Made by a program: the position numbers and the translations under genes
Shown here: positions 34,122 to 47,100 of the stretch, piece after piece
Layout of the letters: each line of letters begins with the position of its first letter
Numbering within the stretch: position 1 is the stretch's first letter
The notes under the pieces: model-generated
The model's database searches: none
The model's input: the letters and a program-made list of their open reading frames with translations, nothing else
What the model was told of the DNA's origin: nothing
NCBI GenBank assembly: GCA_950106755.1
Contig: OX467082.1
Span: 4,154,001-4,218,000 of the forward strand
DNA length: 64,000 nt
Origin: Climacium dendroides
Lineage: Eukaryota; Streptophyta; Bryopsida; Hypnales; Climaciaceae
Direction: 5' to 3'

Positions 34122-34724
34122 TTAGTAATGAATTGTGAACCTTGATTTGCATCTTTTTTTATCACAATGATGATTGTTACATCTAAGTTTTGGACTTGAA
34201 CAATTATATTGATTGTATCCTTTTGGTGATTTTAGTATGTTCCCATATCGTCCCACTGAAGAAGTCTTTAGACTAATACTATGGTTGATACATGGACTCC
34301 AATTTTTATGATGAAGGTAGTGATGGGACATTTGTGAATTTGATCTCGATTTATTCTTTTTTTGAATAGCTTTAATAAATTGACTTGCTATCCCTTTAAG
34401 TTTTGATTTTGGATGTACTTTTAATTCACATGATTCTCTTGTAACAATAGGTGGCGTTTCTGATCTTGGTCGTGGCGTATCTTGTCGTTCAAGAGTTCTT
34501 CTTGATGATCTTGGAGGTTCATAACATTGTTTTTTTGAAGTTTGTATTTGAGGTGCAGAATGTGGCCTATTTATGTATTCTTTGGGGTATTTTGAATTGT
34601 TGGGTATTTCAATAATTGACTCTCGTGGTGTTGAGTATGTACTTTGAATATTTGTAGAGTTACTATTTACATTTGTTTTTTTATCATTGTTATTTTGGAC
34701 TTCAACTTCTTTAAGACAAGCCAA
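34122..34724 (-). CDS. Unidentified 200-codon open frame, Ser/Asn/Lys-rich
   Basis: This is the longest uninterrupted frame in the AT-rich 30-40 kb block, where chance frames rarely exceed 70 codons. The translated product is basic, polar and probably disordered. It has runs of Asn, Ser and Lys, a Pro/Arg-rich stretch (PPRSSRRTLERQDTPRPRSE) near residues 70-90, a possible short amphipathic segment GIASQFIKAIQKKNK near 108-122, and a Cys/His-rich tail (RCNNHHCDKKRC). No membrane segment or signal peptide is visible. I do not recognise the family. The frame can be read upstream into KRRLKESCGLACLKE, so an upstream exon with an acceptor near 34750 is possible and the annotated Met may not be the true start. 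It could be a gene remnant, a terminal exon or a transposon-encoded protein. Confidence 0.35.
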   Translation of the reverse strand: MACLKEVEVQNNNDKKTNVNSNSTNIQSTYSTPRESIIEIPNNSKYPKEYINRPHSAPQIQTSKKQCYEPPRSSRRTLERQDTPRPRSETPPIVTRESCELKVHPKSKLKGIASQFIKAIQKKNKSRSNSQMSHHYLHHKNWSPCINHSISLKTSSVGRYGNILKSPKGYNQYNCSSPKLRCNNHHCDKKRCKSRFTIHY

Positions 34725-37700
34725 GCCACATGATTCTTTGAGCCTCCTTTTTTACTTTCTTTCTTTGTCATCCTTCATGAGTTACTGCTTATATAATTGT
34801 TTTAGTCGATTCTCCATGGATATTTTAAAAGCTTGATTTTGTACTAGCTCACATTATATTTTCATTATTTTGGAGAATTATTAAAAGCAAGCGCTTCTTT
34901 TATGTATTATAGAATTTTCTACACTTGTTTAAGCATACTAAAGAATAAATTCACAAAACATAAGTTGCTTAAAGTTGTTACTAGTTGAACTCCAAAAGTG
35001 TGTGAATATTATTTTTGTATAGGATGATGTCAACCAAAAAAATATAAGTTTTGACAACTTAATTTGTGAAAAGACAAAAACAAAAGGTTCTCCTACCAAA
35101 ATAATAGTGTATACCTTATCATATTTTCACATGTAGCTTTTTATATCTAATGAATTTGGAATGATTAGCTCTATCAATATGTGTTCATAAGAATGAAAAA
35201 GAATTTTATAAAGTGATCCACTAAGGTAACAAAGAATATGAAACCATTTCTAGATGTATTATAAAATCATTAAAAAAATGAATTCATTTAGCATCTAAAC
35301 TTATAACAATCTTTATCCACGGTATATTACAATTTCTGTAAAGTTTTAGATTTGAATTATAAAAAATATACCATGTATAATTTTATTTTTATTTTTTTTG
35401 GACATATTTTGAATCTTCATATTTATGTAATTTTCAACTTGTTAATCATCAACAACTTTTGGAAATTGAACAAAAATCAAAGAATAAATTAGATTTTTTT
35501 AACAATTTATTATTATATTTTTTTAAGGTTGCATATACAAAAAAATGTTGAGTGTGATAATTAGATATTAAATACTTATACTCAAAATTCATAATTTTTT
35601 AATATCTTTGATAAGTAAATTAGATCATTTCATTTTTTTGGATTTTTTTCATAGTATATGTAGTTTTTGATGCATATGAAAAAATCATTATTTCAAAAAA
35701 AACAAAAGATGAAAATTATTTATAGGATCTTAAATCTATTTTCTTAGATATCTAGATTATGTAATTATGGATCTTAGAGATGTGAGCATATGAGCCTTGA
35801 ATCTAGGTGTAGATATCCTACAACCATTGAAGATGTTTATAATATAAACACCTATAATATAGGTATTTATCAGGTAGTTATACTATAATTATAGAAGATA
35901 TTTATATTTATACACCTATAATACAAATGTTTAGATCCTAATTTAAACTCCTTGGCTCATAGGCTTAAGATCCTAGGCTTGCACAATAGTAACTAATCAT
36001 CAAGTATGAATGGTTTTTTCTTGTCTTTTTCAACAAGTGATTTTCTTAGCTACTAAAATATATCTCAAAATAAGATCTTCTTTTAGTTTTATTGGCACCT
36101 TCAGAAAAAGTTTTCATTAATTTAAGAGGGTTACATATGGATAAATCTTTTAGCTTGAAAAGATTTATATATGTGATTTGGATTTTCTTTTGGTAAAATT
36201 GGTCTTTGATGTAAAACTCCCAAACAATAGAACTTGCAATTTTTTAAAGTATTTTGAAAATACACTTAATTAAATCAAGTAAATCACACATGAATTAATT
36301 TTTGAGCTTAAATAGGTGACTTTAAGTGAAATAAATCTATTTTATGAAGTGAATTTTGATCTAAATTCCCGAACAATAAAAATTGTAATTTTTTTCTTGA
36401 CAATTGAAAAGTCACATTCAAATCCAATCTATTACATTAAAGATCACGTCATGTAGAAGCATTTGAAAATAATCCAAAAAGTGAAACTCCTATTTCTATA
36501 GCTGTATCATATTTATTTTAGGACACCCTAAACTTAAGCCTTTTGTCAATTTTGAGCTATCACAGGGATGAATATATAAAAATATAGATAACACAATTCA
36601 ATATATTTTCAAAATTAGAATTAGATAGCACTAGAATATTTTTTTAGTCATTTAAACCCTAAGTGGCTCCATAGCTAGAATACTTCTATATAAGATATTA
36701 TAAAAAAAATCTAAGGAAGTTGTATACCATATTAGTGTGTAGATGCAATTACAAAATAGAGATATAGGAATTGCATTAATTTATCAATTTTCTATAAAAG
36801 AGAGATTGTAATGTGTACTCTACAATTACTAGATCTTGATGCTACCTTCAATTAAAGATGTAAGATTTTAAAAAGAGGCAAAGAAAAAGCAACCTATAAT
36901 GACACTCACTTACATTACAAAAGTGTTTAATGAAGATTTGTTTGATTATGAAAATATTGCATTTTTAGCTAGATTGTTTATTAATACTATGAATATGTAT
37001 TATGTAGATGTAGTTGATAGTAGCATGATGTTGAAGTTTTAGAAGGTTTTCAAAGGTTTTACAAAATATAAATAGGGAAAGCTTTAGTATTTTCTTTGGA
37101 GTTGTCATGGATGTGACATCAAGGATGCCACATCGGATGTGATTTCATCATACGTGGATAATGTGATTTTCAGTTGATTCATTGGAGCCATTGGCACCTC
37201 ACTTGGTTTGGCATCTCATTTTAGGCCAATTAGGGTTTGGTTGATAGTAGAGGCACTCCCCTTGGCTTGGCATTCTTTGCCAAGTCAAGTCTTGTGGGTG
37301 TTTTGAGAGAGAATTTTTCTTTTATAATCATGATTGTGATTTATGAATTTTGTACTTTATTTGCATTCTTGGATATTCCCATGCGTGGAATAAGATAGCT
37401 TGCCTTTGTAAATTGTTTAAGATTCTAAATTTGTACATGTGTTTGTTATACATTCTTTCTTAGTTTTTGATTGCATAGGTGATGTTGGTTGTAGAACTTG
37501 ATGTATTGTGTGCTACAATCTATATTTACATGACAAAGCATTTGTATATACGTGAAAGTTGTGGTATTTTGAACTCACGAGTGAATGTGGAATATGAAGC
37601 TTTCCTTGTTGTAGTTACTTGATATAATTTTTTGCAATCTTGTTGTCTTTTAGTTTCCAATTTCTTGATTAGTTTTATAGTTTAGTTTTGCACCTAGAGT

Positions 37701-39197
37701 AAAAAAAGTTTGGTTTCAATAGGTAACAATGTTATTGATGGAGTGTATCACTTTTTCTATTATCATTGTCAATGACCATTGGCTATCATCCAAAAGACTA
37801 TCAATCTCGAGCTATCAATGTTGGATTTAACTCCTGGGTCAAACCATACTCAAAGGTTCCATTGAGATTATTTTGTGAGGACTAGGACCTCGACTAGGAC
37901 TAGAGTCCTTTTTTGAACTTTTAAAGCTCTAAATTACTTTATTGTTGTTATTTTTTCAATCAATTTATAGATATATAGTATTGCAATGCAACCCTATGAT
38001 AAGTTCGAGAAAAAAATTTCATACGTAAAAACCTCAGAAGGATATAAAGTCGTAAGTCAGTAGTTCCAAGGCTAATTTTAGTGTCGATATTACAATAAAG
38101 CACTTTAAAAGGATATTTTTATCTAAATTTTTTATATATTTCAAGAATACAAATATTAAGAAGAATTTTTAATGATTAAGTTTTGAACACAAAATAGTGC
38201 AATTTTTTAATTAATTGCTTGATTTCTAACAAATTATTGATTTATTCTTTAAAAAATTTAAACATTCATTTCCAAAAATAGCTTACATAGGGACCTTGAG
38301 TGAATAATATATACATTTTTTTGTTCTAACACAACCATCATTTGGATTTTTTTATATTTAAAAAAATGTTTATATGTTTTTACTTTTGGATATTAGAGAA
38401 AATAAAAATATTCAAATTATAACAAAAGAGTCCTTTTTACTCTATCATACGATTATATACACACATGATTTTTTTGGATTCAATCATATTCTTATTCATT
38501 AGAAATTAGACCCCTTTTCTATCGTTGAAAAACCTGATAGGTTGGCATTTGAACTTCAATTAGAACTATAATAAAAAAAATTTGATTTTTTGATAAATAA
38601 TAAAATATTAGGCTTAATATGATTTGAAATACTAGTAAAAAAGGACTAAATTATCTATAATTAATAACTTAGAATTTAGAAACAAAAGCTAAAAAGAAAT
38701 TACATTGCAAATTTTAGTGGGTGTGACCCCTTTTTTGGTACCTTTGAGTGTAATTTGACCCTCATACAATTCTTTGAATCAAAAATTAGAAAATATTTCT
38801 AAAATTGACAAAAATAACATCTCTCAAAAATAGATTATAAAAAATTTGCTTCACTTTTTAGTAATGTATATGACTGAGCAAAATGTGTTTTCAAAGTTGC
38901 ACAAGCTTTTGACAATGTGACTTTTTAAGTCTTTCAAGCCCTATTACTCAAATTCCACTTTGTAAAAAGATCTTAAAACTTCAAATTTTGAATAAAGCCT
39001 TAAGTTAAGAAGAAGTATGCAAATTTTCAAAACATTACAATACTTGGGTCTATTTGCTAGAATTGGAGGTCAAAACAAAAAAACTAACTTTTTAACAAAC
39101 TATTGAATCTTTGTAAAATTTAGATTCTATAGAAGGTCATTTGATTTTCTAATTTAAAAAAAAGAGAAAAAAATCCAAAATTTGATGCTCCACTTTG
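34725..39197. other. AT-rich intergenic DNA
   Basis: No gene is recognised. Short repeated phrases occur near 35,840-35,930 (ATATAAACACCTATAATA and a TTTATACACCTATAATACAA variant). A lone TTTAAACCCTAAGTGGC near 36,646 resembles an element end. Confidence 0.5.
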
Positions 39198-39290
39198 ACC
39201 CCTAAAGTTCTTTGAGCAAGTTTTTCCAAAAAATGCTCTAAAATTGCCATTTCTAATGCAAGTACCAAATTTTAAAATATATATATATTT
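39198..39290. mobile_element. Fragment of the 21.1-kb TTAA element
   Basis: GACCCCTAAAG followed by AAATGCTCTAAAATTGCCAT and CAAGTACCAAATTTT matches the left end of the element at 21101. No right end is visible downstream. Confidence 0.6.
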
Positions 39291-40299
39291 TTAAACACAT
39301 GTAAGTATAGGATCTTGTAGTACACTAGTTTGAAAAGACATGGAAAAAATTTCAGAAATTTCCACAATGTAGATTGCAAGATATTAGCGTTTAAGTGACA
39401 AAAATTCTTTTCTTGGCCTTGCAAGAAACAAGGCAATTAAACTTCACAAGGTCACATTTGTATGAAAAAATGTCCATGTTGTTGGTGCTTTTTTGAATTC
39501 ATTCTCCAAGGCAAGTTGGCTACATGCTTGAAAATTTTCAGATCATTTGGAATTGTACAACATATAAGAAAAAATAGTAGAATGAAGTAGATGTTGATTT
39601 AAAATACTAAATTGTTAAGAATTTAGTTATGGAATAGGATTGCCATTGAGTATTAGAAAGAAGAAATTGTGCCTACATGTTTGAATGATAAAATATGTTT
39701 TAAAAGTGCTTGGGTTCTAAAAGCATCTACCTTCTCAAATGTACACTATTTCTACATTTTGCCTTTTCATTACACGAGGAGTGCACAAATAGTGTGCATT
39801 TCAAGAGGTGGATTTTAGTGACCATTGCATTTTGATTGCAAAAATTTATAACTAATCCCACAAAGTTCCCAAAATATGAAATGACTTTGGTTAGATGCCA
39901 TTCCATTTGTCTTTCAAGGAAAATTTACTAAGGAATTTCAAGTAGTTTAAACCTCTCCAAATTAAGTTCTAGCTCTTGAATGGGTGCCTTGTGGATCTCC
40001 TACCTTACTATTCCAAGTTACACCTTTCCAAAGTGGACCATTTTATTTTTTGTGCAACCACTTGCACTTACAAAACTATCCTTTGTCTTAAGGAAGGCAA
40101 CCCATTTCTAACCACTGAAGTAGGTACACGTATTTGCAAGTTAGGTTTCAACAACGGGGAGATTTTTCTATGCTCAAAATTAGAATTCTTAAGATTTTTA
40201 TAATTTTTCACATTTTTATTTCTCAAAATATAATTACTATAAATTTTTTAATTGAAGATTCTGTTCCACCCATACTCATCACGTAGACCTTTGTATTTC
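39291..40299. other. AT-rich flank before the gene-dense half
   Basis: A 75-codon frame at 39976-40203 has no motifs. No gene is recognised before the compositional switch at about 40,300. Confidence 0.45.
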
Positions 40300-41136
40300 T
40301 GAACAAGGGCTGGTTGTAAAATCCAATAAGGATTGGCTGCAATATTGAGAGTCTTGTAGCCAATCATAAAGTGCCACAGCTGCGCCAGGAACTATGCCAT
40401 AATTGTTAATGGTCTCCTTCACAGAATTACACCACCTTACGGTGCCAGAATGGGTCGTTGATCAGGAATGGGTTGCCTCTCATGGTGGATGATGACGAGA
40501 ATCTTCTGGAACAAGGCCGAGTGGCGCGGATGAAAGTCGTTCGTCATACGTGCCCAATATTCTTCCCGCTACGACCGACGGACGGGCGCCGACTACTGGT
40601 CTCCCCTTGCGACGAACTAATTCCACATCGTAAATATAGAAGTCCGCCCTTCAGTTTGACCACACCTCCGTCCATCGGTCGGACCGATGAGAACTTACCG
40701 TTCTCTGGACGGGACAGGGCGACCGCCGTACCTGCTATTCGCAGAGGGGCAGGAGACGACGACGAAGAAGACGATGATCGAGGCCGCGGACGGAAGCCCT
40801 AGCCCTGCTTCGTGCCATTCCGACCTCGACATGCACTTGACTTTCACCTCACGGATAGAGAGTAGTTTGGCATCACCATCTCTCCCCGTTCGTCATTCGA
40901 TCGCGCTTGCCTTGGTACGTTTCCACGCGGTGATCGGACTTGGCCGCAGCAGCCCGCAGGATGGCTGCAGCGACAGCATGAGGTTGATTTCCGCGCTGCA
41001 GCAGCTGGATTGTGGCGTGATTGTGCGGAGGGTGTAGAACACGCGATTGGTGCAGTGTGCAGGAGGGGGCGTTGGTGGATTGAGACAGGATTCCGTGGGA
41101 TTCCGTGGGGGTGCCTGGATTAGGTTTTGAGGTGGC
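40300..41136. other. GC-rich promoter/5'UTR region of transportin-1
   Basis: Composition switches sharply from AT-rich to GC-rich and CpG-rich at about 40,300-40,500 and remains so to the transportin ATG. A 114-codon frame at 40458-40802 and overlapping frames appear on both strands, as expected from low stop frequency in GC-rich DNA. No family motifs are seen, so I read this as promoter and leader rather than a separate gene. Confidence 0.5.
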
Positions 41137-44100
41137 ATGGCGACTGCCGTGTGGCGTCCGCAGGAGGACGGGTTGAAAGAGATATGTGGATTGCTGGAGC
41201 AGTACAGGTTGCCGACTGTGGACCAGTCGCGCATCTGGCAGCAACATCAGCGATGCAGCCAGCTACCGGACTTCAACAATTATCTCGCTTTCATTCTGTG
41301 CCGTGCGGAGGTTTGTATCGATTCCCGTATGCTTGGAAGCGGGTTGATTGAGATTGCAGCAGCTCAGACGGAGTAGAATTCCGAGTGGTTTGGATACTGG
41401 GGTTAATGAATTTTGGACGAGTGCTCCTCATTTTGCGTTTTAATTCTCAAGCCAGTTATGTCGAAGTCCTTCCTCGTTAGGATGCCATGGAATTCCTTAC
41501 ATTTTTCGTCTTCAGGTCTTTCTCCACAATGTATTGCATTCTGCGCACTTTGTGCCGTTAGCTGCACATTACAATTAGTTCCATATGGTAAATGTGTATA
41601 ATGTTGCTCGCCTTATTGTTTCGTTCACTGAGCACTTGTTGCACTGCTAGAGGTGTAGCCATCGGTTGACCTAGTTTTTGTATGTTTGCTCCTGGACTTG
41701 CTAACTTATTGTAAAGAATCTTATGTGACCTTTAGTCCACTGTTAATACGTTGACCAGACACTTATATGCAAGTTTGACGAGCTTAATTTAGTGTAGGCC
41801 TTGGACCCATCAGGTTATATTTCCTGAATCGTCGCTTACGTCGCTTGCATTACCGCTGTAGAGCTGCCGAGTTTTGCTCAGTCGTATCATTACGGGGAAA
41901 CTGTGCACTCCTCTGCGCTGTTCCTGCGTTCGCGGTTTGGGTTACTCCAGAGAAAAATTGATCGGTCCGGATTGGGATTCTGATACCTTCTCAATTGCAG
42001 GGAGACGCTGCCAATATTCGTCAAGCGGCGGGATTGCTGTTGAAGAATAATTTGAAGAGTAATCATCAGTTAATTCAACCCTCTCACCTTCAGTATATTA
42101 AGGCGGAAGTGCTGCCCTGTCTTGGGTCCCCGGATTTTGGGGTACGAACAACCGTTGGTACTATAGTGAGTGTTGTGGTGCAGCACGGGGGTTTTCAGGG
42201 CTGGCCAGAAGTTCTTCAGGCCCTAGTTCAATGCCTTGACAGCAATGACTACAACCACATGGAGGGTGCGCTTGGTGCTCTTTTCAAGGTGTAGTCTCTT
42301 CCCTCAAGTTAACATTTGAGGTCTCGGTGCACTGGCTGCCGATATGGATTAGCCTCATCTAAGTGGTGTTGACTTGCAAATGTCTGTCTGAAAACCCTAA
42401 AAATTACAACACAATACAATTTTGGAATCGTGTTTTCTTGATCACCAGAATATGGTGTCACGATCTTCATTCTCAGATTTCTTGTCGAGCCTGTACTAAA
42501 GTATAATTAGGGTTGCAAATGTTGGTTATCCGTCATTAAGTCTGCCTGTGTCTAAAAGGAGGTTTAAGCTAGCGAAAGAGTTTATCGTCACTGCAAGAAC
42601 AATGCTGATTAGGACGATGGAATACAAGTTGACTTTTAGCGGAATCTTGAGACCAGAGATAGTTGACTGTCGATGGGGTGAAAGTGCAGATTTCAGAGGA
42701 TTTACCTGAAATTCTTGACTCGGAGGTGCCTGGATTTGCAGAGCGCCCTATTGCCATCTTCATTCCTAGATTGCTTCAGGTATGGATGAAGTTCTTGTGC
42801 CTCTTACGTTGAGGAAGTTCTTTGTTAATAATTAGTGCAAATATTGTGAGAGCATTTCTCCCTTCTTGATCTTTGTAACTTCTAACATTTTTCAGTTTTG
42901 ATACAGTTCTTTGGTTCAGAACATGCTGTGTTGCGAAAATTGGCATTGGGCACTGTTAACCAATTTATCGTCCTTTTGCCTGCTGTAAGTTGATTCTTTC
43001 TTTACCTTCTGAGGAAAATTATATGAACGGTGACATTGAAAATTGTGAGTTCACACTGAAGATGTATTACACTTGAAACACTTATCTACTACTTGCAATT
43101 TGAATTTTAATCCATGACTTTTGTCAATGGGCGCTGATTTTTTCCTCTACATTACGTCGTAACATGTGCGTGCGTCTTCTTACACGTCAGTTTTGATTGC
43201 AGGCACTTTTTATCAACATGGGAACATACTTGCAAGGCTTGTTTTCATTAGCGAATGATAGTTCCGGGGATGTTCGAAAATTGGTATGCGTGGATTTTTT
43301 GTGCCTTTCCTTTCCTTTTCGGAGTTTGTTCAACTCTTCAACACAATTACGATATTGGTGTTCAGTGTTGGTTGTGTCTGCATAAAAATATTTTAGAATC
43401 CTCTTTCTGCGGATTGACCAGTATCAATGAAAATGTCCTTCTGCACTTTGTATCGATTGATTAGCAGTTCCATATTGGAACACAGGACAATGCACGTTTT
43501 CTGATTTTCCTCTTAAATTTGAAGGTTTGCGCTGCTTTGGTGCAATTGTTGGAAGTGCAGCCTAATGCCCTGCAGGTATGTGAGCAGCACCCCTAAGTTC
43601 CGCTAAGTTTCATCAGTTCGGAACATTATTAAAGAGTCCAGATGAGTGTCTAGTTTGAGAAAGTAATAAGGTGACTATACGCAGGATAGTATTTCCATGT
43701 GTTGACTCATGATCGGTGTATGGGTAATGTTAGGTTCAGATTTATGATCTGCTGTTGTCATTAAGGTCTTCACTTCTATTTTATTATTATTATATATGTA
43801 GTGACATATTTAATGGTGAGTGCAGCCTCATATGACAAATGTGATTGAGTACATGCTACAAGCCAATAAAGATACTGATAGGGATGTGGCGTTGGAGGCT
43901 TGTGAGTTCTGGTACGCTGAGAATTTGCAATTAGGGCCCCATTTTCGACACTTCAGTTCTAAGTTGGCCCTATGTTCTTTTGGTGTTACACCATAATAGA
44001 GGAAAATGGCTGCAACCTGAAAGTCGTGTCCAGTCCCCAACTGTATGTGAATAAGAGAAACTAACTTAAGATATCTATAGGTCTGCATTTTGTGAAGCAC

Positions 44101-47100
44101 AGCTGCCTCCAGAAATGCTTCGAGGGTTTTTACCACGCCTTATTGATGTAAGTGTAATGTCTTCTGCTTTGTGATTGACTTTAGCATTCTCACCGTGTTT
44201 TTAACTTCGGTGCATGATTTCACATCAAGCATTAGCTTTCAATGAAGGCCGCATGCATGGCATACGTACTGCCCATTGGCTGCCTTTGACATTCAATTTT
44301 GGACGTCGTAGATTTTATTGGATAATATGGCATATGCGGACGACGATGAAGCTTTGCAAGATGGGGATGTAAGATATCATGTGCCCTCATAAATTTTACA
44401 TTTGGTGATTCAATTTTTCTAGAATTCTGAGTTATTCTCTTGAGATCAGATCTCCTCTGTTCCTCAATATTTTATCATTGTTGGCAGAAAGCTTTCCAGC
44501 TTTCACTATTGTTTGCAGTGTTCCTCTCTAACCTTTGTCAGGTTTCTTGTGCATCTACAGGAGGATGAGAATGCACCTGACAGAGAGCAGGTATTGAGTG
44601 TCCCTCTATTCTCTATCATAATATCATCTGGGACTACAAAATGTCTCAGCCCATGATTTTGATTCCTGAGGCTATTATTCCCCCTGCTTGCAATCCAGAA
44701 CTTGTAGATTGATAGAGAAATTCTGGTACTGTATAGTCAATCATGAAATCGTTTCAATATCTGATAGGTTTATTTCTCATCAGGATATTAAGCCAAGATT
44801 TCATCAATCGCGAATGGTTGGGGTTGCCGATGGTGCTGAAGGGGACGAGGTTAGGATTCGTGCAACCCTTCTTAACCCGCTGTTCCCTCTTAAGGCCTGA
44901 TTTTCACGTTCTGGTTGTTAGCGTGGTTGATCAAGCGGCATTTAGAAAGTAAATCACATGTATCTGTAATCATGCCTGTTGCACATGTTTAGGAGAGTTC
45001 ATGAGCAAGATCTCTGTGAGGCTGTTGCTATAGTGGTTATAGCAGAGTTTTGTGTTATATATCTTGATTTGTCCCAGTCTTTCTGGAACGATGGATTGCA
45101 AATTCAAGTACCAATTTCTCTAACATTCCTCCCCTATGACACCTCGTGAGTGCAGGATGATGACGACGATGACATTATTAACTCCTGGAATTTGCGGAAA
45201 TGTAGTGCTGCTGGACTAGATATATTATCAACAGTGTTTGGGGATGAAATTCTCCCAGTTCTCATGCCTCTAGTTCAGGTACATGCTGATCCAGTTTTTG
45301 TTGCTATAATGATATTTGCAAGCTAATACTATCTTGTTGCTCATAAGTAACTGCTACGCTATGAAGGTGAGACTTTCCGCTACGAAGGATTCGGCATGGG
45401 AAGAGAAGGAGGCTGCGATTTTAGCTCTAGGTGCTGTTGCGGAGGGCTGTATTTCGGGCTTGTTACCCCATCTAGCTCAGGTTAGACAAAGTGGAGATAT
45501 GTGCTTTACATTGTATTTCCATTTGCCGTCAGATGTTTGATGGTGTTATGGCTTGGCTTTGAACGCTCATATATAGGCCTGGTTAGGGTTTGGCTTTATT
45601 ATCTGACAGTCTTTGGTAGTCAAGCTTGGTCACTTGAGTGAGGACCCAAAGTTTTGTATCAAGATACTGATGTTCACATTTAAGTCGTTTAGTTTGTTCT
45701 CATGGGACCTTAGAATTGGCTGTTCAAAGCTTGACCAAAATGGAAGAATCTGCTACCAATAATCTGGTTGCTTTTGGCTTTTGTTGTTCAGATTGTAGTA
45801 TATCTTGTATCATTTATGGAGGATGTACGGCCACTTGTGCGGAGTATATCTTGTTGGACCCTATCTCGCTACAGCAAATGGATAGTTCAGGTATTTTCTG
45901 GCTAAAATACGTATATGGGTATATGCTGGTTTTCCATTAAATCTATGATCACCGTGAAGAATTGGTAGAACGGACTGCGATAGTAGTATTTGAGTACTGG
46001 ATACTTCTCGTGTCTGCCTTTGAGTTCATGTGTGGTTTTAGTGAGCTGTGTTGAATCTCTTGTAAATCAGGTCGCACAATCTGCAGAGGGACAATTACAA
46101 TTCGATGCGATACTCACAGGATTGCTTCGGAGAATCCTGGATTCTAATAAACGCGTCCAAGAGGCTGCGTGTTCTGCATTTGCCACTCTTGAAGAGGTAT
46201 TTGCTTCATTGTGTTTCCATTTTAATCATTTGGTTGTTGATAGTAAGCAAGTGGGCTAAAGGACTTTGTGGCCTATTTGGCAACATGACAACGCAAGCTC
46301 ATTGTATTACTTTATTGCTGTTTCCAACAAGTGCGTCTCTGTTGTTTAACAGTTCCATGATTGACGCCCAAATTGCAGGAGGCTGCTGAAGATTTAGCAC
46401 CTAGACTTGAACCCATACTTCAGCATCTTATGTACGCCTTTGGAACTTATCAGGTACCGATTCTGGAGTCATCGGGATAAATATGTTCGGTTCTCTTGTT
46501 ATAATACTGAATGGATAGTACACTACATGGGTATACACTCAAGGCTGCCATAAATTGATAATTATGGGATTATGGTGCTAATAGCATTCCATAAAGCAGG
46601 TGCACTTGTTATTACTAATTAGTTTATGAATCTCGTGTTATATCCGAGTATTTGTTCCATCTTGTGTTGATGATCTGATTTTCTTTGTTGCAGAGACGAA
46701 ATTTGCGTATCTTATATGATGCAATTGGCACACTAGCGGATGCTGTGGGCAGTGAGCTCAACAATGTAAGTGGTGTCACCGGGTCTAGCATGCCAATGAA
46801 TGTAACTAGATTTTGAGTAGTTGTGAACGTTTTTGATGGATCGTGTGCTGTTGTAATGGGTTTGCATGCATGCTCATACCATCCGCCATAACTGCCTGCA
46901 GCCTAAATACTTGGAGATCTTGATGCCACCATTGATCTCGAAGTGGCAGCTGCTGCCAGATAATGACAAGGATTTATTCCCTCTGCTCGAGTGCTTTACT
47001 TCGATAGCTCAGGTACGGTCGCACTGGCTAATCCAGCTGGTAGAGGGTGCTTTTGTTGGTGGTTTGGATAAAAATCACCTTTAGATCTTGGGTATTTGGG

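Noticed and set aside
36640..36665. Another TTAA-CCC element start (TTTAAACCCTAAGTGGC)
   Set aside because: No inverted partner could be found within about 1.5 kb, so the motif alone is not enough.
40458..41037. Frames of 114 and 116 codons upstream of transportin
   Set aside because: They overlap one another in different frames in GC-rich DNA, lack motifs and lie in the expected promoter/leader.
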